From positions 1-11,324 of the forward strand of contig CAYRJA010000103.1 in NCBI GenBank assembly GCA_964424455.1: a stretch of DNA of 11,324 nucleotides, in the 5' to 3' direction. The notes under the pieces were generated by a model. It worked only from the letters and a program-made list of their open reading frames with translations, searched no databases and was not told the origin of the DNA. This document shows, piece after piece, positions 6,105 through 11,324 of the stretch (the first letter of the stretch is position 1; every line of letters begins with the position of its first letter). The stretch comes from CAYRJA01 sp964424455. Lineage in GTDB: Bacteria > Bacteroidota > Bacteroidia > Chitinophagales > UBA10324. The translations under genes were made by a program, and so were the position numbers.

Positions 6105-6998
6105 ATGAGAGTAACTATTGACGATAACAGCGGCTTCTGTTTTGGTGTTGTTTATGCCATTCAGATGGCTGAAGATGAATTAGACCAGAATCACGAATTG
6201 TATTGCCTCGGTGATATTGTTCATAACGATATAGAAGTAAAGCGTCTTGCAGCTAAAGGATTGAAAGTGATAAACCATGAACAACTTCGTAACCTGCACG
6301 ACTGCAAAGTTTTAATTCGCGCACATGGGGAGCCACCTTCTACTTACATCACTGCTCTTGAAAACAATATTGAATTACTTGATGCATCCTGTCCTGTAGT
6401 TCTGAAACTACAAAACCGTGTAAAACTTGCATACGACCAGAATGATGATGATACACAAGTTGTAATTTTTGGAATTCCCGGACATGCGGAAGTGAATGGC
6501 TTGCAAGGTCAAACAAATCAGAATACTATTATTATTACTACCGAAGAAGATCTTGATAAAATTGACTATTCTAAACCTATTGTACTCTTTTCTCAAACGA
6601 CCAAGAGTACCGACAAGTTTTATCACATCAAATCACTGATTGAAGAAAGAGCAAATGCATTAGGCAATAAAAAGGTAGTTGCCAAAGACACTATTTGCCG
6701 GCAGGTGGCAAACCGCGAACCACTGCTGCGGAAGTTTTCAGGAAAGCACGATGTAATTATATTCGTAGGCGGTAAGAAAAGTTCCAATGGAAAAGTGCTG
6801 TACCAGACTTGTAAAAGCGTTAATCCGAATTCATATTTTATTTCTGATGTAGAAGAACTACAAAAGGAATGGTTTGACTCAGCCAACTCAGTTGGAATTT
6901 GCGGCGCTACCTCTACTCCGTTCTGGTTGATGGAAAAGGTTTCAAAACACATCACTGAAAACTATTCGACAACAGAAGAGAATAAATTAATGGTGTAA
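6105..6998 (+). CDS. ispH: 4-hydroxy-3-methylbut-2-enyl diphosphate reductase (IspH/LytB)
   Basis: IspH is the final enzyme of the MEP isoprenoid pathway. It reduces HMBPP to a mixture of isopentenyl and dimethylallyl diphosphate using an iron-sulphur cluster. The three cluster cysteines are C12 (SGFCFGV), C96 (DASCPVV) and C198 (DTICRQ), close to the standard spacing. Substrate-binding histidines are seen in GDIVHN (H40), RAHG (H74) and GHAEV (H127), and the catalytic glutamate is E129. SSNGKVLY (226-233) and GATSTPFW (267-274) cover the phosphate-binding part. The length, 297 residues, is typical. It is monocistronic, convergent with the FAD dehydrogenase. DMAPP made here is also the prenyl donor used by UbiX, but the two genes are far apart and this is no evidence of co-regulation. 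Confidence 0.96.
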   Translation: MRVTIDDNSGFCFGVVYAIQMAEDELDQNHELYCLGDIVHNDIEVKRLAAKGLKVINHEQLRNLHDCKVLIRAHGEPPSTYITALENNIELLDASCPVVLKLQNRVKLAYDQNDDDTQVVIFGIPGHAEVNGLQGQTNQNTIIITTEEDLDKIDYSKPIVLFSQTTKSTDKFYHIKSLIEERANALGNKKVVAKDTICRQVANREPLLRKFSGKHDVIIFVGGKKSSNGKVLYQTCKSVNPNSYFISDVEELQKEWFDSANSVGICGATSTPFWLMEKVSKHITENYSTTEENKLMV

Positions 6999-7007
6999 CT
7001 GTTACAG
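6999..7007. repeat. Iterated motif CTGTWACAG, copy 6 (directly after ispH stop)
   Basis: CTGTTACAG begins at the base after the ispH TAA stop and extends to ACTGTTACAGT. With the variant CTGTAACAC at 7054-7062 it makes a 9-bp inverted repeat (7000-7008 / 7053-7061) that nearly spans the ispH/dehydrogenase spacer. Confidence 0.75.
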
Positions 7008-7061
7008 TAATTGTTTCTATCACAGGGCTTGCTGCATATAACCCGCCGAACAACTGTAACA
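7000..7061. repeat. Inverted repeat in the ispH / FAD-dehydrogenase convergent spacer
   Basis: TGTTACAGT (7000-7008) is the exact reverse complement of ACTGTAACA (7053-7061), 44 nt apart. It could fold as a long-loop stem in either transcript and act as a weak terminator or 3' end stabiliser, but no T-tract follows on either side. The arms are simply two copies of the iterated motif. Confidence 0.5.
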
Positions 7062-7067
7062 CTAAGA

Positions 7068-8660
7068 TTACTTAAAAAACTTCTCAGCAATCTTTTCCGA
7101 ACAAAGTTGTCCGTCCATGGCAGCTGAAATAATTCCTCCTGCATATCCTGCTCCCTCACCCACCGGATATAAACCTTTTATCTGTAGATGCTCATAAGTT
7201 ATTTTATCTCTTGGAATCCTTACCGGAGAAGAGGTGCGTGACTCCACCCCGTGAATCACTGCTTCGTTCGTCAGGTAGCCATTCATTTTTTTCCCGAATG
7301 CACGAAATCCTTCCTGTAATCTTTTGCCAACAGATGGCGGAAGTAACTCATGAAGCGGCGAGGATTTTATTCCCGGTTGGTAAGAAGTAACTGGAAGAAA
7401 CGATGAAAACTTCCCATTAACAAAATCTTCCAACCGTTGTGCAGGCGCAGTCTGTGTTTTTCCTCCGGCTTCCCAAGCTATCTGTTCCAATGATTGTTGG
7501 TAGCGAAGTCCGGATAATGCTCCATGATGTACATAATCTTTTAAATCACCCAACTCAATACTCACTACAATTCCTGAATTAGCAAACGGATTATTCCGCT
7601 TCGACGGCGACCATCCGTTTACAACAATTTCATTTTGAGAAGTAGCACACGGCGCTATAATTCCTCCCGGACACATGCAGAAAGAATACACACCGCGTCC
7701 ATTTACCTGTTGCACCAAACTGTAAGGTGCAGGCGGAAGAAATTTTCTTTTGTATTCCACTTCTTTTCTGGTGTAACAGTGGTATTGAATACCATCAATC
7801 AATTCCTGCGGATGCTCCACACGAACACCCATGGCAAAAGGTTTTGCTTCAATCAGAATGTTTTTTCTATGAAGTAACTCATAAATATCTCTTGCGGAAT
7901 GTCCGGTAGCAAGAATAACCGTATCGGTTTTAATTTCATTGACTGTTTTATTTTCAACGGATTCGGTTAAAACACCTGTTACAGCATTATTCTGAATATG
8001 AATATCTTTTAATCTTGTCTGAAAATGAATTTCTCCTCCGTTGTTCAGGATGGTTAAACGTATATTCTCAATAATTTTCGGCAATTTATTAGTGCCTATA
8101 TGCGGATGAGCATCAATCATAATTTCTTCACTCGCACCGTGATATACAAGAAGCGAAAGAATTTTTTGAACATCTCCCCGTTTGGTGCTTCGTGTGTAAA
8201 GTTTCCCATCGGAATAAGTGCCTGCACCGCCTTCTCCAAAGCAGTAATTTGAATCAGGATTAACAATATGTTCTTTGTTGAGCGCGGCTAAATCATGGCG
8301 GCGACCCTTCACATCTTTTCCTCTTTCAATAATGACAGGTTTAATACCCAGTTCTATCAACCGGAGAGAAGCAAACAATCCTGCCGGTCCGGCTCCAATA
8401 ATTACAACAGCGTGTTGTTCGTTTGCCTTTTGAAAATAAAATTTTGGGAAAGTGCCTGCAGGTAATTCTTCACCGAGGAAAAGTTCTGCCCTTAGATTGA
8501 TTTTGACGCTATGTGTACGGGCATCAATAGAACGGCGAATAATCCGGAAGCCGGATAACATTCCACTTCTCTTTCCAAGCAAATTGAGTATAATATTCTT
8601 CAACTGCTCTTCATCTGTCGCCTGTTCAGGCGAAACGACTAAGTCAATAATTTCTTTCAA
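7068..8660 (-). CDS. NAD(P)/FAD-dependent oxidoreductase, uncharacterised dehydrogenase family (COG2509-like)
   Basis: A 530-residue flavoprotein. The FAD-binding Rossmann loop VVIIGAGPAG is at 85-94 after an N-terminal domain of about 80 residues. The family-typical FGEGGAGTYSDGKL is at 141-154. A second nucleotide segment ends in VILATGHSARD, and the C-terminal flavin-contact region is GLYPVGEGAGYAGGI. FCMCPGGIIAPC in the middle is also characteristic. Family members are found in many bacteria, but no reaction is established to my knowledge. The frame begins with TTG at 8660. No in-frame ATG lies between it and the upstream stop near 8703, and this N terminus fits the family, so I accept TTG. 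The gene is 57 bp from the upstream lipoprotein gene and might be read from that operon, though a weak promoter-like box sits in the gap. Confidence 0.88.
   Translation of the reverse strand: MKEIIDLVVSPEQATDEEQLKNIILNLLGKRSGMLSGFRIIRRSIDARTHSVKINLRAELFLGEELPAGTFPKFYFQKANEQHAVVIIGAGPAGLFASLRLIELGIKPVIIERGKDVKGRRHDLAALNKEHIVNPDSNYCFGEGGAGTYSDGKLYTRSTKRGDVQKILSLLVYHGASEEIMIDAHPHIGTNKLPKIIENIRLTILNNGGEIHFQTRLKDIHIQNNAVTGVLTESVENKTVNEIKTDTVILATGHSARDIYELLHRKNILIEAKPFAMGVRVEHPQELIDGIQYHCYTRKEVEYKRKFLPPAPYSLVQQVNGRGVYSFCMCPGGIIAPCATSQNEIVVNGWSPSKRNNPFANSGIVVSIELGDLKDYVHHGALSGLRYQQSLEQIAWEAGGKTQTAPAQRLEDFVNGKFSSFLPVTSYQPGIKSSPLHELLPPSVGKRLQEGFRAFGKKMNGYLTNEAVIHGVESRTSSPVRIPRDKITYEHLQIKGLYPVGEGAGYAGGIISAAMDGQLCSEKIAEKFFK
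7976..7984. repeat. Iterated motif CTGTWACAG, copy 7 (FAD dehydrogenase)
   Basis: CTGTTACAG on the + strand, read in the leftward gene as (G)CT GTA ACA G(GT), encoding Ala-Val-Thr-Gly. Confidence 0.7.
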
Positions 8661-8680
8661 TGCGGAAATATAGACAATTG

Positions 8681-8688
8681 CAAACCAA
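8681..8688 (-). promoter_or_regulatory. Weak -7-like element before the FAD dehydrogenase
   Basis: TTGGTTTG on the minus strand matches TAnnTTTG at five of the six defined bases and would place transcription start near 8673, about 12 nt before the TTG start. It is a candidate only. Confidence 0.25.
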
Positions 8689-8705
8689 TGAACCGGAATA
8701 ATTCA

Positions 8706-8714
8706 CTGTAACAG
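8706..8714. repeat. Iterated motif CTGTWACAG, copy 8 (spacer after lipoprotein gene)
   Basis: CTGTAACAG sits just beyond the stop codon of the lipoprotein gene (3 nt away), in the 57-bp gap before the FAD dehydrogenase. Confidence 0.75.
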
Positions 8715-8717
8715 GAA

Positions 8718-9203
8718 CTATTTTTTATTCAATGTAAGAGTGGTTTTTGATCCGAGCGTTGTGTTACTTAAACCGTTAGATTTTGTTGTTGTAATTACCC
8801 AAACTTGTTTTCGCTTCTTGTTTTCCTCTGATGCATAAACGCCATTAATAACTAAAGGATTGTTAAGCCCTCTGATATTGATTCGTTCACCGTCAAACAC
8901 ATATTCAAAGGGATAGCCGTGAGTGCCCAGCGAATCGGTATGAAGCCAGACAGCAAGACGGTATTCATACAAGGCATTAAATGATCCGGATTTGTAAAAT
9001 ACTAATTCACCCAACCCTGTTACAGTGGAATCTTTAATAACTGTTCCTGAACTGTTGAAGGTCTGATAACGAATACCGGATATCTCCCAGTTGCCGTCTC
9101 CAATATAAAGACGACGGCTATGAAACTGTTCTTTATTGCATGACATAAGAACAATTGCCAGTATTGTGATGGGTAATAGAAATCGTTTCATTCTTCTAAT
9201 CAT
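8718..9203 (-). CDS. Small lipoprotein of unknown function
   Basis: A 161-residue protein with a lipoprotein signal. MIRRMKRF is followed by a hydrophobic stretch and the lipobox LMSC, with Cys22 as lipidated residue, then CNKEQ. The mature part is beta-rich, with short strands such as NWEISGIRYQTF, GELVFYKSGSF and KQVWVITTT, and could be a lipocalin-like fold, but I see no defining motif. The ATG at 9203 overlaps the upstream gene by 8 nt. A second ATG at 9191, preceded by AGAAG, would start the protein at MKRF and leave a 4-nt gap. The lipobox is intact either way. It is the third gene of a tight cluster with two exported proteins and probably acts with them in the envelope. Confidence 0.75.
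   Translation of the reverse strand: MIRRMKRFLLPITILAIVLMSCNKEQFHSRRLYIGDGNWEISGIRYQTFNSSGTVIKDSTVTGLGELVFYKSGSFNALYEYRLAVWLHTDSLGTHGYPFEYVFDGERINIRGLNNPLVINGVYASEENKKRKQVWVITTTKSNGLSNTTLGSKTTLTLNKK
9017..9025. repeat. Iterated motif CTGTWACAG, copy 9 (lipoprotein gene)
   Basis: CTGTTACAG on the + strand, read in the leftward gene as (A)CT GTA ACA G(GG), encoding Thr-Val-Thr-Gly. Confidence 0.7.
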
Positions 9204-10059
9204 TTTTAAACCTTAGCATTACCTGAATTGCAATAGTATATTCCCATCCGTAATCATTTATATAAACAAAGTTGTTTGCTGTTTCCGATTCAAACTGATG
9301 ATCAGAGTAGTATTTATAGTCCGCAGGGAAATATTGAGTGGGATAATTGTTGCTAAGAGCATCAAATGTTTTAAAATCAGCGAGATCATCATAGTAATTC
9401 AAATAGGTGCTGCCATCTTTGTAAAATGGTTTATACACCCGGTGCATTTTACCAACCACCTTTACATCTTTTATTCCAACACCCACTTCAACACCATATC
9501 CTCCAGTTAACCGGAAAGCATCGAATATACCATTGAGATAATGTTCCAGCCCGAAACTTTCTGTACCATCAGAAAACACATAACTACTGTACAGCTTGTT
9601 ATCCTTTAGTACAACAGAACCAACCACAGCCGCATATAAAAATTTCCCTTCAACACCAAGAGCTACATCGGTTGTCCAGTCGCGGCATTTGAGTGTAAGT
9701 TTTCTTTTCTCACCATTAATAAATTCATAATTATTGTGAGTAACCAAATGATTCACTCCCGTTGATGAATTATAATAGAAATGCACTTCATCTTCATCTT
9801 TCGGAAGTTTATAGCCAACCCTCCATTGCCATCCGGAAGCAGTAGGGAAGTCCGATTTAAAAGGTGTTTTTTCCTGATAAGAATTATAAGCATTGTATGA
9901 GTTGAAAAAGGTCTGAAACCCCGGCGCTTTCAAAGGATAAAAAGTATAACCTGCCTGAATATTGAATTGGGCATTTGCCCTGAACTGTAACAGCAGACTA
10001 AAGAAAAAAAGCAGTAGAATTTTTTTCATAGGGAAAGAAGATGTAGGAAGGTTAGTCAT
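9196..10059 (-). CDS. Exported beta-rich protein, putative outer-membrane, unknown function (cluster gene 2)
   Basis: The open frame gives 287 residues. A second ATG at 10029 (residue 11) begins a textbook signal peptide, MKKILLLFFFSLLLQFRANAQF, cleaved after ANA. The outer ATG at 10059 has a possible SD, AGGCGG, about 5 nt upstream inside the preceding gene, so either start may be used. The mature chain is rich in Tyr, Phe and alternating polar/hydrophobic strands and ends in a strand (YTIAIQVMLRF) before KND, as in small outer-membrane beta-barrels. It shares an overall plan with the upstream gene: AQF at the mature N terminus, an early GY motif, SGW around one third of the way in, and a C-terminal ND. 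I infer distant paralogy. No family is recognised. It overlaps both neighbours by 8 nt. Confidence 0.75.
   Translation of the reverse strand: MTNLPTSSFPMKKILLLFFFSLLLQFRANAQFNIQAGYTFYPLKAPGFQTFFNSYNAYNSYQEKTPFKSDFPTASGWQWRVGYKLPKDEDEVHFYYNSSTGVNHLVTHNNYEFINGEKRKLTLKCRDWTTDVALGVEGKFLYAAVVGSVVLKDNKLYSSYVFSDGTESFGLEHYLNGIFDAFRLTGGYGVEVGVGIKDVKVVGKMHRVYKPFYKDGSTYLNYYDDLADFKTFDALSNNYPTQYFPADYKYYSDHQFESETANNFVYINDYGWEYTIAIQVMLRFKND
9985..9993. repeat. Iterated motif CTGTWACAG, copy 10 (signal peptide of cluster gene 2)
   Basis: CTGTAACAG on the + strand. The leftward gene reads CTG TTA CAG, encoding Leu-Leu-Gln in the signal peptide. This is the third reading frame seen among the copies. Confidence 0.7.
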
Positions 10060-10795
10060 TATAGCCGCCTATTTTTATAAAGCACAGTATTCCAAAATTA
10101 TTCAAACGATCTTTTAAGTCATTATCCTGTTGTATTTTCCCATTCAGCAATTTACTATCAAGATTATCAATGTCCATATTCATAAATTGGAACTGGTAAA
10201 ACAATCGTGCCCCTATCGGACCATAAGTAAGTTGAGAGAATATAGTAAAACCTACTTGAGTAGTTAACAGCATGTCCTTCTCTTTATCATAAATAATAAC
10301 GCCCGGACCCGGCTGTTTCGCCTGGAAAAGATATACATAATCTGCATTCTTTATGGAGTCCTTGGGCGCACGTTTGTATAGCCCTTTAAAATTTCCGAAA
10401 TCAAAAGAACCGCCTAATGCCCAATGTTTTCTGCCTCCATACAAACCAAAGCTAATCATATTAGAACGGATTTTCAGGTTTCGTTCAATCGTTTGTCCCT
10501 GGTATTCAAAGTGCGACTTTACAATATCGTGTTTGTTTTGCCATTGCAATTCCCATCCGGAATTTTCATCAAACTCACTACCGATGGCAACGGCAATACC
10601 TCCGAATGTTTTTATCTCCGGCATCTTCTTCCCTGTTGCATATAAATCAGCGCTGATTTGGTTATGTGTGTATATTACTTTGTTAATTTCATGCGGATTG
10701 CACAATCCAATGTTGTATCCCGGACGGAAAAAAAATTGTGCCGAACTAAAATGAAAAATAAACAAAAAAGAAAAGGGAATCAACCGCTTTATCAT
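10052..10795 (-). CDS. Exported beta-rich protein, putative outer-membrane, unknown function (cluster gene 1)
   Basis: A 247-residue protein with a signal peptide (MIKRLIPFSFLFIFHFSSAQ, cleavage near SSA-Q). The mature part starts FFFRPGYNIGL and has SGWELQWQNK, then several Gly/aromatic strands (SFGLYGGRKHWALGGSFDFG; LTYGPIGARLFYQFQF) and ends FIKIGGYND. The pattern suggests an outer-membrane beta-barrel, and it resembles cluster gene 2 in plan. No domain is recognised. The ATG at 10795 has AGGTGA almost adjacent upstream. It is the first gene of the leftward cluster, with 103 bp of AT-rich spacer before it, in which I find no perfect TAnnTTTG box. The stop overlaps the next gene by 8 nt. 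Confidence 0.75.
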   Translation of the reverse strand: MIKRLIPFSFLFIFHFSSAQFFFRPGYNIGLCNPHEINKVIYTHNQISADLYATGKKMPEIKTFGGIAVAIGSEFDENSGWELQWQNKHDIVKSHFEYQGQTIERNLKIRSNMISFGLYGGRKHWALGGSFDFGNFKGLYKRAPKDSIKNADYVYLFQAKQPGPGVIIYDKEKDMLLTTQVGFTIFSQLTYGPIGARLFYQFQFMNMDIDNLDSKLLNGKIQQDNDLKDRLNNFGILCFIKIGGYND

Positions 10796-10826
10796 TCACC
10801 TGTTTTTTGGTAGTGTGAAAATAAAT

Positions 10827-10853
10827 CTAATATTTAATAGATACTAATATTTA
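10827..10853. repeat. Tandem 10-bp direct repeat in spacer
   Basis: CTAATATTTA occurs at 10827-10836 and 10844-10853, a 17-bp period, in the AT-rich spacer upstream of the envelope cluster. It might be a pair of regulator half-sites or chance in AT-rich DNA. Confidence 0.3.
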
Positions 10854-10898
10854 GTGATGAAATGTTGCAACCCATCGGATGAAATCCGGAATAAATAA

Positions 10899-11318
10899 TT
10901 ATTCTTCTTTTCCTTTCTCTCCCACAAACTGCTGTTCTTTATTTTTGAATAAGACATTAAATGTGGTAAGTGAACCGTAGATTCGGGTGATGTACTGTTG
11001 AAGATTTATTTTGTCTTCATCATTCAGTTTCGGATGGCTGTTAATGTTTTGCTCCAGAACACGTAAACGGTCGCGCAACATCACGATTTTGTGAAAGAAA
11101 TTTTCCACAGGTATTTCTTTCGGTTTTAGTGATCTATCTGCCGGTTTTAATTCCATCACTCCGCCTTTCCATTTATCACCAAGCGGTACTACTTCATTCA
11201 TTCCGTTCCATTGGCGCAAAATACCGAGTAATGATTTTTCTACCTCTGAAGTGGTTTCAACTTCAGTTTGAACATTAGCCGCTTCAATGGTTTCAATCAA
11301 GTCATCACTCTTTCCCAT
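10899..11318 (-). CDS. Conserved-looking small cytoplasmic protein of unknown function
   Basis: A 139-residue protein without signal peptide or membrane segment. The first 25 residues are acidic and Thr/Glu-rich, probably disordered. A block around SLLGILRQWNGMNEVVPLGDKWKGG (about 29-53) follows, then a likely helical region with FFHKIVMLRDRLRVLEQNI (about 74-92) and YITRIYGSLTTFNVLF (about 108-123), and a charged C terminus. I have the impression that this sequence is widespread in Bacteroidota, but I know no function. The helical half could form a coiled coil or helical bundle and mediate protein-protein contacts. The ATG at 11318 is only 6 bp from the window end, so its promoter and upstream neighbour are not visible. 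It precedes the envelope cluster on the same strand by 103 bp, which leaves co-transcription open. Confidence 0.75.
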   Translation of the reverse strand: MGKSDDLIETIEAANVQTEVETTSEVEKSLLGILRQWNGMNEVVPLGDKWKGGVMELKPADRSLKPKEIPVENFFHKIVMLRDRLRVLEQNINSHPKLNDEDKINLQQYITRIYGSLTTFNVLFKNKEQQFVGEKGKEE

Positions 11319-11324
11319 TTCTTT

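Noticed and set aside
6623..6955. 110-codon open frame antisense to ispH
   Set aside because: ispH has all catalytic residues on the other strand, and the antisense frame has no supporting signal.
6999..7062. Inverted motif pair after ispH as a classical rho-independent terminator
   Set aside because: The loop is 44 nt and no T-tract follows on either strand. I list it as an inverted repeat only.
462..9993. CTGTWACAG copies as CRISPR repeats, insertion-sequence ends or REP elements
   Set aside because: Spacing is irregular, each unit is only 9 bp with unconserved flanks, no cas or transposase gene is present, and many copies lie inside intact genes.
10353..10754. 133-codon open frame on the + strand across the first envelope-cluster gene
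   Set aside because: It is opposite a gene with a good signal peptide and a coupled downstream gene. The antisense translation looks like composition shadow.
10876..10888. Small hairpin CGGAT-GAA-ATCCG downstream of the 139-residue protein gene
   Set aside because: It has a 5-bp stem, 3-nt loop and no T-run in the direction of transcription, too weak to call a terminator.

Overview
The window looks like chromosomal DNA from a member of the Bacteroidota, perhaps a Chitinophagales or Sphingobacteriales relative. The evidence is a secreted protein with a type IX secretion C-terminal sorting domain, several promoters of the Bacteroidota type (TAnnTTTG), weak Shine-Dalgarno sites, lipoproteins, low G+C, and PyrR/PyrB and IspH sequences of that flavour. 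About 92% is coding. I see no mobile element, rRNA, tRNA or CRISPR array.

Layout. ubiX (flavin prenyltransferase, +) converges on a pyrR-pyrB pair (-) for pyrimidine synthesis and salvage. Upstream of pyrR is a 183-bp spacer with a long imperfect hairpin and a strong bidirectional terminator. It is followed by a secreted T9SS-sorted protein gene (-). That gene diverges from a class I SAM-dependent methyltransferase (+), which converges on a lipoprotein oligopeptide-type substrate-binding protein (-). The latter diverges from ispH (+), the last enzyme of the MEP isoprenoid pathway, across a spacer holding three small dyads. ispH converges on a large FAD-dependent dehydrogenase (-). Then comes a compact three-gene leftward cluster of unknown envelope proteins: two distantly similar exported proteins, probably beta-rich or outer-membrane, and a small lipoprotein, each overlapping the next by 8 nt. 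Last is a small conserved-looking cytoplasmic protein of unknown function (-). Most genes are housekeeping and only pyrR-pyrB and the envelope cluster look functionally linked.

The most unusual signal is not a gene. The 9-mer CTGT(T/A)ACAG, a perfect palindrome apart from its central base, occurs ten times exactly and four more times with one end base changed. A rough expectation at about 40% G+C is near 0.1 copies. It lies in coding DNA in all three reading frames and in spacers, including (exactly or with one change) all three convergent gene junctions. This resembles a highly iterated palindrome, DNA-uptake sequence or chromosome-organising protein site, and I do not recognise it as a described one.

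Other points of note are very short promoter-to-ATG distances at two genes, which suggest leaderless mRNAs, a pyrR start that overlaps its own promoter, and a possible small RNA on the + strand between pyrR and the T9SS gene.
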